Of a DNA stretch of 64,000 nt, positions 25,918 to 34,440 are shown in pieces. Source of the DNA: Caldifarciminota bacterium (GTDB lineage: Bacteria > Hydrothermota > UBA3072); NCBI GenBank assembly GCA_016930175.1, contig JAFGHJ010000003.1, forward strand, positions 124,001 to 188,000, written 5' to 3'. The first letter of the stretch is position 1; each line of letters begins with the position of its first letter. The notes below the pieces were generated by a model. The model was not told where the DNA came from. It was given only the letters and a program-made list of their open reading frames with translations, and made no database searches. A program made the position numbers and the translations under genes.

Positions 25918-26157
25918 ATGTCGAAAATAATAGTTTATTCAACTCCCACATGTCCATATTGTAATCTGGTTAAAGATTATTTAAAGCAAAAGGGAGTTGA
26001 ATTTGAGGAGAAGGATGTCTCGAAAAATAGGGTTGCTGCTCGAGAGATGGTTGAAAGGTCAGGCGAGATGGGTGTTCCTCAAATCGATATTAATGGGACA
26101 ATTATTGTCGGTTTTAATAGAGATGCTATAGATGGTGAGCTTGGCAAGATAAAATAA
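25918..26157 (+). CDS. glutaredoxin-family protein (CPYC)
   Basis: 79 residues with TPTCPYC (Cys12, Cys15), GVPQIDINGTIIVGF and the compact NrdH-like fold. The DVSKNRVAAREMVERSGEMG helix is typical of the stand-alone glutaredoxin-like proteins of anaerobes. An AAAGGAGG site precedes the ATG. Followed at 35 bases by a rubrerythrin-like gene, it may belong to a small oxidative-stress group. Paralogue of the 13077-13310 protein. Confidence 0.92.
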   Translation: MSKIIVYSTPTCPYCNLVKDYLKQKGVEFEEKDVSKNRVAAREMVERSGEMGVPQIDINGTIIVGFNRDAIDGELGKIK

Positions 26158-26192
26158 GGGATATCTTGAATTTTAAGCTCACAGGAGGATAA

Positions 26193-26666
26193 ATGGCGAT
26201 TTTTGAAGCAAAGGAGATTTTTAAATTTGCAATAAGAATTGAGGAAAACGGCGAGAAATTTTACAGGTTTGCAAGTAAGTTAGCTGATGATGAAGAAACG
26301 AAAAAGATATTTAATTATCTGGCAGATGAAGAGGTAAAGCATAAGAAAATTTTTACCAAGTTACTTTCTGAAATAACTAAGGATATTTCTTTCGATAATT
26401 ACTCCGATGAGTACTTTGATTATTTGAGATGTTATGTTGACAATGTGATTTTTACCGAGGAACAGCTGGAGAAACAGCAAGAAGAAGTCAAAGATGTTCT
26501 TTCCGCGATAAAATTTGCAATGCAGAAAGAATTGGATTCCGTTCTCTATTATCATGAAGTGGAGAAATTCGTGTCAGATAAACAGAAAGATTTAATACAA
26601 GAAATAATCGCGGAAGAACGAAAACATTACGCCAAACTGTCGGAGATGAAAAAAAATCTGAAGTGA
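26193..26666 (+). CDS. rubrerythrin/ferritin-like di-iron protein
   Basis: 157 residues forming a four-helix ferritin-like bundle with carboxylate/histidine pairs EENGEKFY, DEEVKHKK, QKELDSVLYYHE and EERKHY, the pattern of a rubrerythrin diiron site. The C-terminal rubredoxin domain is absent, so it needs an external electron donor. Probable role: peroxide reduction or iron handling in an anaerobe. An ACAGGAGG site precedes the ATG. Confidence 0.88.
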   Translation: MAIFEAKEIFKFAIRIEENGEKFYRFASKLADDEETKKIFNYLADEEVKHKKIFTKLLSEITKDISFDNYSDEYFDYLRCYVDNVIFTEEQLEKQQEEVKDVLSAIKFAMQKELDSVLYYHEVEKFVSDKQKDLIQEIIAEERKHYAKLSEMKKNLK

Positions 26667-26667
26667 T

Positions 26668-27462
26668 TTGACAGAAAAAAAAGGCTCTTTTTATCTAAAA
26701 ATTATCGTTTTGGGTTCAGGAAGTTGTGTTCCTTCCTTTGTAAGGTATCCGGCTTCCTATTTTTTTTATTCTACTACTTTAAAAGAAAATTGGCTTGTAG
26801 ATATAGGAGAAGGGGCTCTTTTCAGATTGTCGGAAGCGAAAGAGTCCTATAGGGAAATAGATAGAATATTTATAAGCCATACTCATCCCGACCATATCGA
26901 AGCTCTTGTTCCTTTACTTCTTGCTTTAAAATATACACCGGGTTTTAAAAGGAGTAAACCTTTATTTATATATGGTCCCGATAATGTTTGGGAGTACGTA
27001 CAGATGCGTTTGGATTTTGCTCCGTATTTAAAATATGACTTTCCGCTGGAGTTTATTTCTTGTTCTCACATGAGTGAAGTTAAAATCGGAGACTGTTTAT
27101 TGAAAACGGAAAAGATGGAGCATTTTGAGCCTACTCTTGGTTTTCGGTGGGAGATTGGTCATAAGGTTGTAGTTTACGGGGCGGACGGAGCTCTGTCGGA
27201 TAATTTAATAGAGCTTTCCCTTAATGCAGATTTGTTAATTGCGGAAAGTTCTTATACTAAAAATAAGCCGGGTCCGGGTCATTTAACCACGTTTGAAGCT
27301 GGTAGAGTAGCCGCGGAAGCCGGAGCAAGAAAGTTGCTACTTTCACATTTCTATCCCGAAGTTGCTGCAATGAAAGAAGAAGAAATAGAGGAAGAAGTAA
27401 GGTCTTCCGGTTATAAGGGAGAAATTCTCTTGGCGAAAGATTTGATGACAATCTGGATATGA
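26668..27462 (+). CDS. ribonuclease Z-like metallo-beta-lactamase protein
   Basis: 264 residues with LGSGSCVP at the N-terminus, VDIGEGALFRLSEA, the zinc motif SHTHPDH, VYGADG and LLLSHFYPE. This is the RNase Z/phosphodiesterase branch of the MBL superfamily. The tRNase Z exosite arm is not recognisable, so tRNA 3' processing is only one possibility; cyclic phosphodiesterase is another. The start is a TTG one base after the rubrerythrin stop, with the core beginning at LKIIVLG, so a start a few codons downstream is equally possible. Confidence 0.8.
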   Translation: MTEKKGSFYLKIIVLGSGSCVPSFVRYPASYFFYSTTLKENWLVDIGEGALFRLSEAKESYREIDRIFISHTHPDHIEALVPLLLALKYTPGFKRSKPLFIYGPDNVWEYVQMRLDFAPYLKYDFPLEFISCSHMSEVKIGDCLLKTEKMEHFEPTLGFRWEIGHKVVVYGADGALSDNLIELSLNADLLIAESSYTKNKPGPGHLTTFEAGRVAAEAGARKLLLSHFYPEVAAMKEEEIEEEVRSSGYKGEILLAKDLMTIWI

Positions 27463-27478
27463 AAACTACTTTTTAATT

Positions 27479-27700
27479 GCCACAAAGACACGAAGGCACT
27501 AAGTAAAATATGGGCTTCAATCCATTTCTTGATAGAAATTAAATATTAAAATTTAAAAAGCAAAATGACAAATTAAAGTGTAAAATTATCCCTTCCCCCT
27601 AAACGCAAAACTTAAAAAATTGTGCTATTAGTGAAATTCGTTGTTTCTATTTTTTACTTTTGAATTTTGATTTGTATTTTTTCATTTTGATATTTGATTT
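27479..27700. repeat. intergenic mosaic of dispersed modules (between convergent genes)
   Basis: GCCACAAAGACACGAAGGCA with CTAAG (27479-27503) follows the + strand gene in sense. At the other end (27663-27700) the reverse complement of CAAATATCAAAATG and its AT-rich extension runs up to the stop codon of the minus-strand gene, thus also in sense for that gene. About 33 bases of this end match 43738-43774 almost exactly. No gene is seen in the gap. Confidence 0.7.
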
Positions 27701-28681
27701 TTACATTTTGTTTAAGGCCTTAATGTACTGAAGCCTATCGTAAAGCTCGGTCTTTTCTTCTTCTTTTTTACTTAATTTTCCTCTGAAGTCCTCGATGTTT
27801 TCGTAATCATGTTCACTCATCCAGCTTTTAATCTCCTCGAGCATATTCTTTATGTGACCGATGCCGTTTTTGTAAAGTGTAGAGCATATCTCTACAGCTT
27901 TTGCTCCGGCTAGAATCTGTTTTATGACATCTTCTCCCGAATAGATGCCGGTTGTTGCGGCAAAATCACAATTTATGCGGTCAGATAAAAGAGCTATCCA
28001 TCGCAGACTATTACTGATTTCGTTTGGAGAACTTAGGGGATTGCCTCCTATTGCCTTGAGATTTTTGATGTCTATATCGAACTGATAGAAACGGTTAAAT
28101 AAAACTAAACCATTTACGCCTTTCTTTGATAGATCATTAAGAATTTTTGCAATTGATGTAAAATACGGTCCTATTTTAACAGCTACAGGTAAGTTGATTT
28201 CCCCAAGTACTCCTTCTAAGATATCAAAATATATTTTCTCTATTTCTTCGCTATTCCTTTCTGAATTGCTGGGCAGTACGGAAATGTTGAGTTCTATAGC
28301 ATCAGCTCCAGACAGTTCAAGTTGTTTTGCGTAGTCTATCCACCATTTTGGAGAAACACAATTGAGGCTTGCAATTATTGGAATAGAAGTTTTTTTCTTT
28401 GCATCGGAGATTAAATCCAGGTAAATGCTGGGACCGTTAGCCATGCTCATTCCCCGTACATACTCAAAAGCCTCCGTGTGATTCGGCAGCCAGCTGTCGG
28501 CTATTAAGTCTTCGGTTTCCGTTTCTATTTGTTCTTCAAAGAGAGATTTTAATACTACTGCTCCCGCACCAGCTTCTTCGCATTTCTTTATTTGTTCAAT
28601 TTTAGAGGTCAAGTCGCAGCTTGCAACAATCAAAGGATTTTTTAATTCAAGACCCATATAAACAGTGGAAATATTTGCCAT
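27701..28681 (-). CDS. dihydroorotate dehydrogenase-like flavoprotein
   Basis: 326-residue TIM-barrel protein of the class 1 DHOD superfamily: GLELKNPLIVASC at the N-terminus, ELSGADAIELNIS, LPVAVKIGPYFT and ATTGIYSGEDVIKQILAGA for FMN phosphate binding. The catalytic Cys/Ser loop of true DHODs (NLSCPN-like) reads NISVLPSN here, so the base is not conserved. This subgroup is usually named DHOD-like; its substrate is uncertain. The pyrR-pyrB-pyrC genes lie 3-7 kb away on the other strand, which keeps a pyrimidine role possible. Confidence 0.82.
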   Translation of the reverse strand: MANISTVYMGLELKNPLIVASCDLTSKIEQIKKCEEAGAGAVVLKSLFEEQIETETEDLIADSWLPNHTEAFEYVRGMSMANGPSIYLDLISDAKKKTSIPIIASLNCVSPKWWIDYAKQLELSGADAIELNISVLPSNSERNSEEIEKIYFDILEGVLGEINLPVAVKIGPYFTSIAKILNDLSKKGVNGLVLFNRFYQFDIDIKNLKAIGGNPLSSPNEISNSLRWIALLSDRINCDFAATTGIYSGEDVIKQILAGAKAVEICSTLYKNGIGHIKNMLEEIKSWMSEHDYENIEDFRGKLSKKEEEKTELYDRLQYIKALNKM

Positions 28682-28694
28682 ATTTTCCTCCAGG

Positions 28695-29234
28695 CTACTT
28701 TAATTTATATCTTTTTTTTATTAAATTCTTTGCCTTCTCTATTGAATCGTGATAAAAATCGTGTTTCATTTCAGGTGTTTCTTCAAGTTCGAAAAATTTA
28801 GCATCAAGAGCATCATCACCTGCTTTTATATCCCCTCCGGTTATTCTGACGAGAAATATTATTATTAAAAGACTTCCGTATATTTCTACGTCATGAGTGT
28901 GGACGCTTAATAATTCTATTACTTCCCCTTTTAAAGAGGTTTCTTCATAAAGTTCCCTTAGCGCGGTTTCTTCGGGTTTTTCTCCTGCTTCCATAAATCC
29001 GGATGGAGGTGCCCATGAACCCTTTGAAGGTTCTATCCCTCTTTTGATTAGCGCAATTTTATTTTCTTTTATTCCTATGATTGATACACAGGGAAGGGGG
29101 TTTTTGTAATCTACAAAACCGCAGGAACGGCAATTCTTACGGTCTTTACCTTCAATGGAGTCTACCAGGAGTTTTTCCCCGCATATAGGACAATAATTGA
29201 ATTCTCTTTTAGGGATGCTTTTATGTTTTATCAT
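28695..29234 (-). CDS. Nudix hydrolase with N-terminal zinc ribbon
   Basis: 179 residues: two CxxC pairs (CPIC and CRSC, residues ~16-38) followed by a Nudix domain with PPSGFMEAGEKPEETALREL and YEETSL forming the Nudix box (G-x5-E-x7-REL-x-EE). The ribbon-plus-Nudix layout resembles NudC/YjaD-type or ADP-ribose pyrophosphatase-like enzymes. Substrate unknown. No Shine-Dalgarno; the promoter -10 lies six bases before the ATG, so the mRNA is probably leaderless. The DHOD-like gene follows 13 bases later with its own GGAGG site. Confidence 0.88.
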   Translation of the reverse strand: MIKHKSIPKREFNYCPICGEKLLVDSIEGKDRKNCRSCGFVDYKNPLPCVSIIGIKENKIALIKRGIEPSKGSWAPPSGFMEAGEKPEETALRELYEETSLKGEVIELLSVHTHDVEIYGSLLIIIFLVRITGGDIKAGDDALDAKFFELEETPEMKHDFYHDSIEKAKNLIKKRYKLK

Positions 29235-29240
29235 AAGCTA

Positions 29241-29268
29241 AAATTAAAGTTTTATATAATTAAGTCAA
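29241..29268 (-). promoter_or_regulatory. leaderless-type promoter of the Nudix gene
   Basis: Minus-strand TTGACT (29268-29263), 16-base spacer, TAATTT (29246-29241), ATG at 29234: 28 bases from the -35 end to the start codon, so transcription would begin at about the A of ATG. Confidence 0.5.
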
Positions 29269-29282
29269 GGCTGATAATTTCC

Positions 29283-29410
29283 GCACACAGCCCCAAAACA
29301 CCAAGCTGTTAGCTATTTTACTTTAGCCTTTGGCTTTTATTTTTAAAAGGGCTAAAAACTAACGGCTAAAAGCGAAAGGCTGAACCTTTGATATTTGATT
29401 TTTGAATTAT
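29283..29410. repeat. intergenic mosaic of dispersed modules (Nudix-comEC gap)
   Basis: Contains CACACAGCCCCAAAACACC, GCTAAAAACTAACGGCTAAA and, at 29388-29409, the reverse complement of AATTCAAAAATCAAATATCA, which begins ten bases after the comEC stop in sense orientation. No gene is seen. Confidence 0.6.
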
Positions 29411-29418
29411 TGGCGGCT

Positions 29419-30741
29419 TTACCGCGTTATTATGTTATTTTGTTTTGTTTTTCTGTACGCCCAGGTTAAGAGAAATATCAAATAAAACAAATATATGATG
29501 AGTAATAAAGGTTCGTTTTTCTTAACTTTTATAATGACATAGGGGATTTTCTCAATTGTTATCATTGTCTTATTCATTGTAAATCCTATTATCCATGTAA
29601 AATTACCGGTTATTCCTCTCAAAGGTGGAAGCAGAAAGAAAATAAAACAGCCCGAGATCAAAGCGCCGGTAAGCGGGATAAGAATTAGATTTGCAATTAA
29701 ACCGATTAGAGGTATATATCCGAAGTAATATGCAACTAAGGGTAGCGTGCCGAGCTGAGCGCTTAGCGTAAGAAAAAAAGGAATTATAATCCACTTTTTA
29801 TACCATTTATTTGGTATTTTTTCCAAATATTCTTTAAGGATGTTAAACATGATAAGAATTGAAAAGACTGCTAAAAATGAAAGTTGAAAGCTTATGCTGA
29901 ATATGCTTCCTGGCATAAGTAAAGAGATAAAAATACCCGCCGCACAGAGTGTATTTAATGGATCTATATTTTTTTCTCGAGATTCGCCGATTACAAAAAA
30001 CAATAACATTATGGAAGCACGCATAACAGGTAAGCGTAAACCAGTGAAAACAGCGTAAATTAAAACAAAAAATCCCGAAATTAACAGGGCCGGATTCCTT
30101 TTTAATTGTAGAACTTTAAGGAAAAGGAAAATAACTGCAAAGACGATTCCTGTATGTAGTCCGCTTACCGCTAACAAGTGAGCCGCTCCGCACGTCTGAA
30201 ATCTTTTATACGTATATGAGGGAAGGGATTCTCTTACACCCAGAGTGATTGCAGAACACATTTCGCCGATGTCTCCAGGGCATGCCCCGCGGATTCTTTT
30301 ATCCAGATATTTTCTCAGAGAAAACAATTTGTTTAAAATAGTGGGTGAAGATTTTATTGATTCTACTTTTGTCAATTTCGAAAATCCTCTAATCTCCGTA
30401 AACTTTCCGCTGCCTTTAACAAAATCCCCGCAATTTGCGGGTATTTTTGCATACAATTCTCCGAAAACAGGGTCTATTATTCTATTATTAAGGTAAAAAC
30501 CTCTAAAATATATAATTTGTCCTCTTGGAGGAATACGAGAAGACTGAAAGACTCCGGCAGAGAAGAAAAGAACAATGAGGAGTGCAATATCTTTTCTTTT
30601 TATAAGAAAACCAATGATAGAAAGAAATAATCCTATCAAAAATATTCTAATATCTAAGAAATACCCCGAGTAAAGTCCGGTCAATAAAACAAGAAAGATG
30701 GTAAACGCGGGCCTTTTTTTTAAGGTCTTCTTTATATCCAT
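29419..30741 (-). CDS. comEC: ComEC/Rec2-family membrane protein
   Basis: 440 residues with about ten membrane helices. The ComEC competence domain is recognisable from HLLAVSGLHTGIVFAV, GLRLPVMRASIML and FQLSFLAVFSI; the preceding soluble OB-fold region (RGFYLNNRIIDPVFGELYAK) is also present. ComEC forms the inner-membrane channel for single-stranded DNA uptake. The C-terminal MBL nuclease domain of long ComEC proteins is absent. No other competence gene is nearby in the window. Confidence 0.9.
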   Translation of the reverse strand: MDIKKTLKKRPAFTIFLVLLTGLYSGYFLDIRIFLIGLFLSIIGFLIKRKDIALLIVLFFSAGVFQSSRIPPRGQIIYFRGFYLNNRIIDPVFGELYAKIPANCGDFVKGSGKFTEIRGFSKLTKVESIKSSPTILNKLFSLRKYLDKRIRGACPGDIGEMCSAITLGVRESLPSYTYKRFQTCGAAHLLAVSGLHTGIVFAVIFLFLKVLQLKRNPALLISGFFVLIYAVFTGLRLPVMRASIMLLFFVIGESREKNIDPLNTLCAAGIFISLLMPGSIFSISFQLSFLAVFSILIMFNILKEYLEKIPNKWYKKWIIIPFFLTLSAQLGTLPLVAYYFGYIPLIGLIANLILIPLTGALISGCFIFFLLPPLRGITGNFTWIIGFTMNKTMITIEKIPYVIIKVKKNEPLLLIIYLFYLIFLLTWAYRKTKQNNIITR

Positions 30742-30778
30742 TCTTATTACAAATTTAATTATTGTGGAAAATTTTGGC

Positions 30779-31405
30779 TTATGATTTACTAAAGAATTTT
30801 CTTATTCCGGTATGGTTTTTCAATTCTTCCATGAAAGTTTTTGCTCTTGCGTGATTTCTATCCAATTTTAGTACTTTTTTTGTATGATTCAATGCGTCTT
30901 TATATTTTCCTAACTTGGCATAACATCTGGCAAGATTAAAATAATTTTCGGCTGTTTCTTCGTTTACTGCCGCCTCAAGACAGAGATCCAACCCTTTTGT
31001 ATCTCTTCCTGAGAGTATCAAAGATAAACCATAGTAGCTTTTAAAGGTCTGGTTTTCGCTGTCGAGTTGAAGAGCTTTTCTGAAATATTTGGATGCACGG
31101 ACAGGGTCCCCCATTAAATACCTCATCCCCTGCTCGAACAACTTTATCCTGCTGTTTCTTCTATCTTTTTCCTGATCCTCCTCAAAAATTCCAAGAGTAC
31201 ATTCTCTGATGTACTTGCCTCTTGTGTCCGAATCTTTTAGTATAAGGTAAGCCTTTGTGATTTTTAGAAAATAAGGTAGAAACTGCTTCGCTTCTTCAGG
31301 AGGCAGATGGTCAGGGTGATATTTGGCGGCAAGTTTATAATAAGCTTTTTTTATTTCGTCATCGTTTGCATCTTTTGAAACGCCTAGTATTTCGAAATAT
31401 TCCAT
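30779..31405 (-). CDS. J-domain protein with tetratricopeptide repeats
   Basis: 208 residues: N-terminal J domain (1-65) with KKAYYKLAAKYHPD carrying the HPD tripeptide that stimulates DnaK, then two or three TPR-like helical repeats (ASKYFRKALQLDSENQTF, AENYFNLARCYAKLGKYKDA). It lacks the Gly/Phe and zinc domains of DnaJ, so it is a specialised co-chaperone with TPR binding. No Shine-Dalgarno; the ATG sits at the predicted transcription start. It is divergent from the pyr operon. Confidence 0.9.
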   Translation of the reverse strand: MEYFEILGVSKDANDDEIKKAYYKLAAKYHPDHLPPEEAKQFLPYFLKITKAYLILKDSDTRGKYIRECTLGIFEEDQEKDRRNSRIKLFEQGMRYLMGDPVRASKYFRKALQLDSENQTFKSYYGLSLILSGRDTKGLDLCLEAAVNEETAENYFNLARCYAKLGKYKDALNHTKKVLKLDRNHARAKTFMEELKNHTGIRKFFSKS

Positions 31406-31411
31406 GGTATA

Positions 31412-31439
31412 ATTTTAAAGATACGAGAAAAAAAGTCAA
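31412..31439 (-). promoter_or_regulatory. leaderless-type promoter of the J-domain gene
   Basis: Minus-strand TTGACT (31439-31434), 16-base spacer, TAAAAT (31417-31412), ATG at 31405, 28 bases from the -35 end. No ribosome site exists between the -10 and the ATG. Confidence 0.65.
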
Positions 31440-31458
31440 GGGTATTTTTTAAGAAACC

Positions 31459-31486
31459 TTGACTATTCAACTGTTTTTGATAAATT
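31459..31486 (+). promoter_or_regulatory. promoter upstream of the leader ORF and pyrR
   Basis: TTGACT (31459-31464), 16-base spacer, TAAATT (31481-31486), then AAGGAGG (31494-31500) and an ATG at 31505. It is the only promoter-like sequence I can see ahead of the pyrR-pyrB-pyrC operon. Confidence 0.6.
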
Positions 31487-31504
31487 AATAAAAAAGGAGG
31501 CTTT

Positions 31505-31621
31505 ATGAAGGGGAAAATCGCATGGATTTCCTGCTTCGAGAGTAGTACTGTGTCTTCTATACGGTATTTGCCAGTTGGCAAATTAGAATATAAAGGAAAA
31601 TTAGATTCTTGTTATTTTTAA
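31505..31621 (+). CDS. 38-residue leader ORF ahead of pyrR
   Basis: A short frame (begins MKGKIAWISC, ends KLDSCYF) has a promoter and the best ribosome site of the region (AAGGAGG, four bases before the ATG). It matches no family I know. A hairpin (31566-31583: ATTTGCC, loop AGTT, GGCAAAT) lies within its second half, and 64 bases separate its stop from pyrR, which itself has no ribosome site. A regulatory leader peptide for pyrimidine control, or a small protein in its own right, are both possible; neither is shown. Confidence 0.45.
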   Translation: MKGKIAWISCFESSTVSSIRYLPVGKLEYKGKLDSCYF

Positions 31622-31685
31622 TTATGACTATTACCCGAAATCTTAAACCAGTAGTTCTACTATTAATTAGTTTTTCCGCTTACAG

Positions 31686-32249
31686 ATGAATATTCAATTT
31701 AAGGATAAAAGAATTTTATTGGATAAAATGGAGATGCAAAGAACCATTGAAAGGCTCTCTTCCGAAATTATAAAAGACAATCCTGATATTGAGGTTCTGT
31801 GTATAATGGGTATTAGAAAAAGAGGGGATATTCTTGCTAAGAGGTTGGCTAATATTTTGAAAAAAACGACCTCATGGGAAATCGAAGTAGGGGTTCTGGA
31901 TATCACATTATATAGAGATGATTTAACAATATATGGCCCTAAACCTATTATTGGTTCAACTTATTTTCCCTCTTCAATAGACGGCAAAGAAGTTCTTTTG
32001 GTTGACGATGTGATTTATACCGGAAGAACAATAAGATCTGCACTCGACGAAATAATGGATTATGGACGTCCCCTGAGGATAAAACTTGCCGTTTTGGTTA
32101 ATAGAGGGGGGAGAGAACTTCCCATTCTTCCCGATTACACCGGTATTTCTGTGGAACTGGGCGAAAAGGAAGAAATTCAGGTACTCTTAAAAGAAACGGA
32201 TAAAGAAGATATGGTTAAGGTTGTAGAGGTCAAAAATGGGATTAGATAG
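31686..32249 (+). CDS. pyrR: PyrR-type bifunctional regulator / uracil phosphoribosyltransferase
   Basis: 187-residue PRTase-fold protein with the PRPP loop VLLVDDVIYTGRTIRSA (103-119) and the family N-terminus. PyrR binds UMP and pyr leader RNA to attenuate transcription, and has weak uracil phosphoribosyltransferase activity. It is first in the pyr genes here, as in Bacillus-type operons, overlapping pyrB by 14 bases. The canonical PyrR-binding RNA consensus was not recognised in the 5' region. Confidence 0.93.
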   Translation: MNIQFKDKRILLDKMEMQRTIERLSSEIIKDNPDIEVLCIMGIRKRGDILAKRLANILKKTTSWEIEVGVLDITLYRDDLTIYGPKPIIGSTYFPSSIDGKEVLLVDDVIYTGRTIRSALDEIMDYGRPLRIKLAVLVNRGGRELPILPDYTGISVELGEKEEIQVLLKETDKEDMVKVVEVKNGIR

Positions 32250-33177
32250 GAAAGATTTACTGGGAATTCAAGACTTATCTATCGATGAAATCGAGGAGAT
32301 TTTGACTACTGCTGAACATATGGAAGAAATTTTAACACGACCCATAAAAAAAGCCCCTACTCTTCGTGGTATTACAGTTGCAAACCTTTTTTTTGAGCCC
32401 AGCACCAGGACCTTAAATTCTTTTACACTTGCAGAGAAAAGACTTTCGGCTGATTCTATCAACTTATCGGCTGCTTCTTCTTCGGTTCTTAAAGGAGAAA
32501 CATTGCTTGATACGGCTAAAAATATACAGGCGATGGAGGTGGACGTAATGGTTGTTAGACATTCTATGCCGGGTAGTCCTCATTTCCTTGCCAAAAGGCT
32601 GAAGGCTTCTGTAATAAACGCTGGAGACGGTTGTCACGAGCATCCAACTCAGGCATTGTTAGATATTATGACTATAAAGAAAAATTTTCCCTCATTTAAA
32701 GATTTGAAAATCGCTATTATTGGAGACATTAAACATTCCCGGGTTAGTCGTTCTCTCATTTTAGGTCTTAAGAAGATGGGAGCTAAGATTACGCTTTGCG
32801 CTCCTCCCACACTTCTGCCACTCTGGCTTGAACCGTTTGGCGTCGAATTTGAATATAGTTTAGAAAAAACACTTCCGGGAAAAGATATCCTTTATATCTT
32901 AAGAATTCAGAAGGAGAGACAGGAAGAGAGCTTCCTTCCTTCCCTCAGGGAATACATAAAGAACTACTCTCTTACATATGAGAAGCTTAGAAAGTTTGCT
33001 TCTAAGGAGGTGCTAATAATGCATCCCGGACCAATTAATAGAGGAATAGAAATTGAGTCGAGGATCGCGGATTCAGAGTATTCTCTCGTTTTGAATCAAG
33101 TAACTTCGGGAGTTGCTGTAAGAATGAGTATTCTTTATCTTTTAACGCAGAGGAAATTATATGGATCTAAAGATTAA
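32236..33177 (+). CDS. pyrB: aspartate carbamoyltransferase catalytic subunit
   Basis: 313 residues; condenses carbamoyl phosphate with aspartate. The carbamoyl-phosphate loop FFEPSTRTLNSF (STRT at 56-59), the SSSVLKGETL loop with Lys86 from the neighbouring subunit, HPTQALLDI and HPGPINRGIEI are all present. No regulatory pyrI is in the window. A GAGGT site lies inside the pyrR end, eight bases before the ATG, and the pyrC start overlaps the pyrB end by 17 bases. Confidence 0.97.
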   Translation: MGLDRKDLLGIQDLSIDEIEEILTTAEHMEEILTRPIKKAPTLRGITVANLFFEPSTRTLNSFTLAEKRLSADSINLSAASSSVLKGETLLDTAKNIQAMEVDVMVVRHSMPGSPHFLAKRLKASVINAGDGCHEHPTQALLDIMTIKKNFPSFKDLKIAIIGDIKHSRVSRSLILGLKKMGAKITLCAPPTLLPLWLEPFGVEFEYSLEKTLPGKDILYILRIQKERQEESFLPSLREYIKNYSLTYEKLRKFASKEVLIMHPGPINRGIEIESRIADSEYSLVLNQVTSGVAVRMSILYLLTQRKLYGSKD

Positions 33178-34435
33178 AAACGTACATCTTTTTGACCCTT
33201 TAAATAAGATTGATGAAGTTGGGACCCTCTTGATCGATAAGGGTAAGGTCATAAAGGGTTCAGAATCTTCCGCCAGGCAGGAAATAGATGGGAAAGGTTT
33301 GTATCTTTTTCCAGGTTTCGTCGATGTCCATTCCCATTTTCGGGAACCCGGCGCCGAGGATGCGGAAACCATCGAAACCGGATCGAAGGCAGCTGTTAAA
33401 GGAGGATATACGTCTGTATGCGTAATGCCTAATACAGGTCCTCCGATTGATAATGAAGGGCTGGTTCGTTTTATCAAGGAAAAAAGCGAAGAAGTTGGTC
33501 TTTGCAGGGTTTTTCCTATAGGTACCGTTACAAAAGGAAGAAAAGGGAAGGAACTTTCAGAGATGGCGCATCTATATGAAGCAGGTTGTGTTGCTTTTAG
33601 CGATGATGGCGATTGTGTGATGAATTCATCGGTAATGCGTAACGCTTTGGAATATTCAAAGCTATTTAACGTCCCGATAATTGATCATCCTGAAGATGTT
33701 TTTCTCTCGAATAAAGGGCAAATGCACGAAGGTTCTGTTTCTACGGAGTTGGGTTTTAAAGGTATACCTGATATATCCGAATCGACAGTTGTGGCGAGAG
33801 ATATTTTGTTATCGAAGTTTACACAGGGAAGAATTCATCTCGCTCATGTTTCAACGGCAGATTCGGTTAAACTGATTAAAGATTGGGAAACTGATAAGGT
33901 GACTTCGGAGGTTACTCCTCACCATTTGCTTTTGAGCGATGATGAAATTAAAGATTTTGATCCGAATAAAAAGATGAAACCTCCCTTAAGAACCCGTTAT
34001 GATGTTGAAGTTATGCAAAAAGCTGTAAAGGATGGTCTAATAGAGGTTGTGGCAACCGATCATGCTCCGCATCCGGATTATAAAAAAGAGCTTGAATTTG
34101 CAGAAGCGGCTTTTGGTGTAACCGGTTTGGAAACTTCTTTCGCGGTTTTGTATACAGAGCTTGTGAAAAAAGGAAAATTAACTCTTGGTATACTAATTAA
34201 GGCCCTATCATCGTCTCCTTGCAACATATTTAATCTACCTCTTGGAGAAGTGAAAGAAGGAGCAACAGCCGATTTCACAATTGTCGATCTTAAAGGTGTT
34301 TGGGAGGTTACAACGGATGTTTTTGCTTCAAAGGCGAAGAATTCTCCTTTCCTGGGCCGGAAATTAAAAGGAATTGTAAGATACTGTATAGTTGATGGAA
34401 GAACAATTTTTAAAAATGGTGATTTTATAAGTTAG
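33161..34435 (+). CDS. pyrC: dihydroorotase (class I type)
   Basis: 424 residues of the amidohydrolase superfamily: DVHSHFREPG (His57, His59, Arg61), MPNTGPPIDN, AFSDDGDCV with the metal-bridging aspartate of class I enzymes, HLAHVST, and VATDHAPH with the catalytic Asp. It cyclises carbamoyl aspartate to dihydroorotate. An AGAGGAAA site is inside pyrB. Five bases separate it from the cyclase-like gene, so the operon continues beyond pyrimidine genes. Confidence 0.96.
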   Translation: MDLKIKNVHLFDPLNKIDEVGTLLIDKGKVIKGSESSARQEIDGKGLYLFPGFVDVHSHFREPGAEDAETIETGSKAAVKGGYTSVCVMPNTGPPIDNEGLVRFIKEKSEEVGLCRVFPIGTVTKGRKGKELSEMAHLYEAGCVAFSDDGDCVMNSSVMRNALEYSKLFNVPIIDHPEDVFLSNKGQMHEGSVSTELGFKGIPDISESTVVARDILLSKFTQGRIHLAHVSTADSVKLIKDWETDKVTSEVTPHHLLLSDDEIKDFDPNKKMKPPLRTRYDVEVMQKAVKDGLIEVVATDHAPHPDYKKELEFAEAAFGVTGLETSFAVLYTELVKKGKLTLGILIKALSSSPCNIFNLPLGEVKEGATADFTIVDLKGVWEVTTDVFASKAKNSPFLGRKLKGIVRYCIVDGRTIFKNGDFIS

Positions 34436-34440
34436 AAAAC

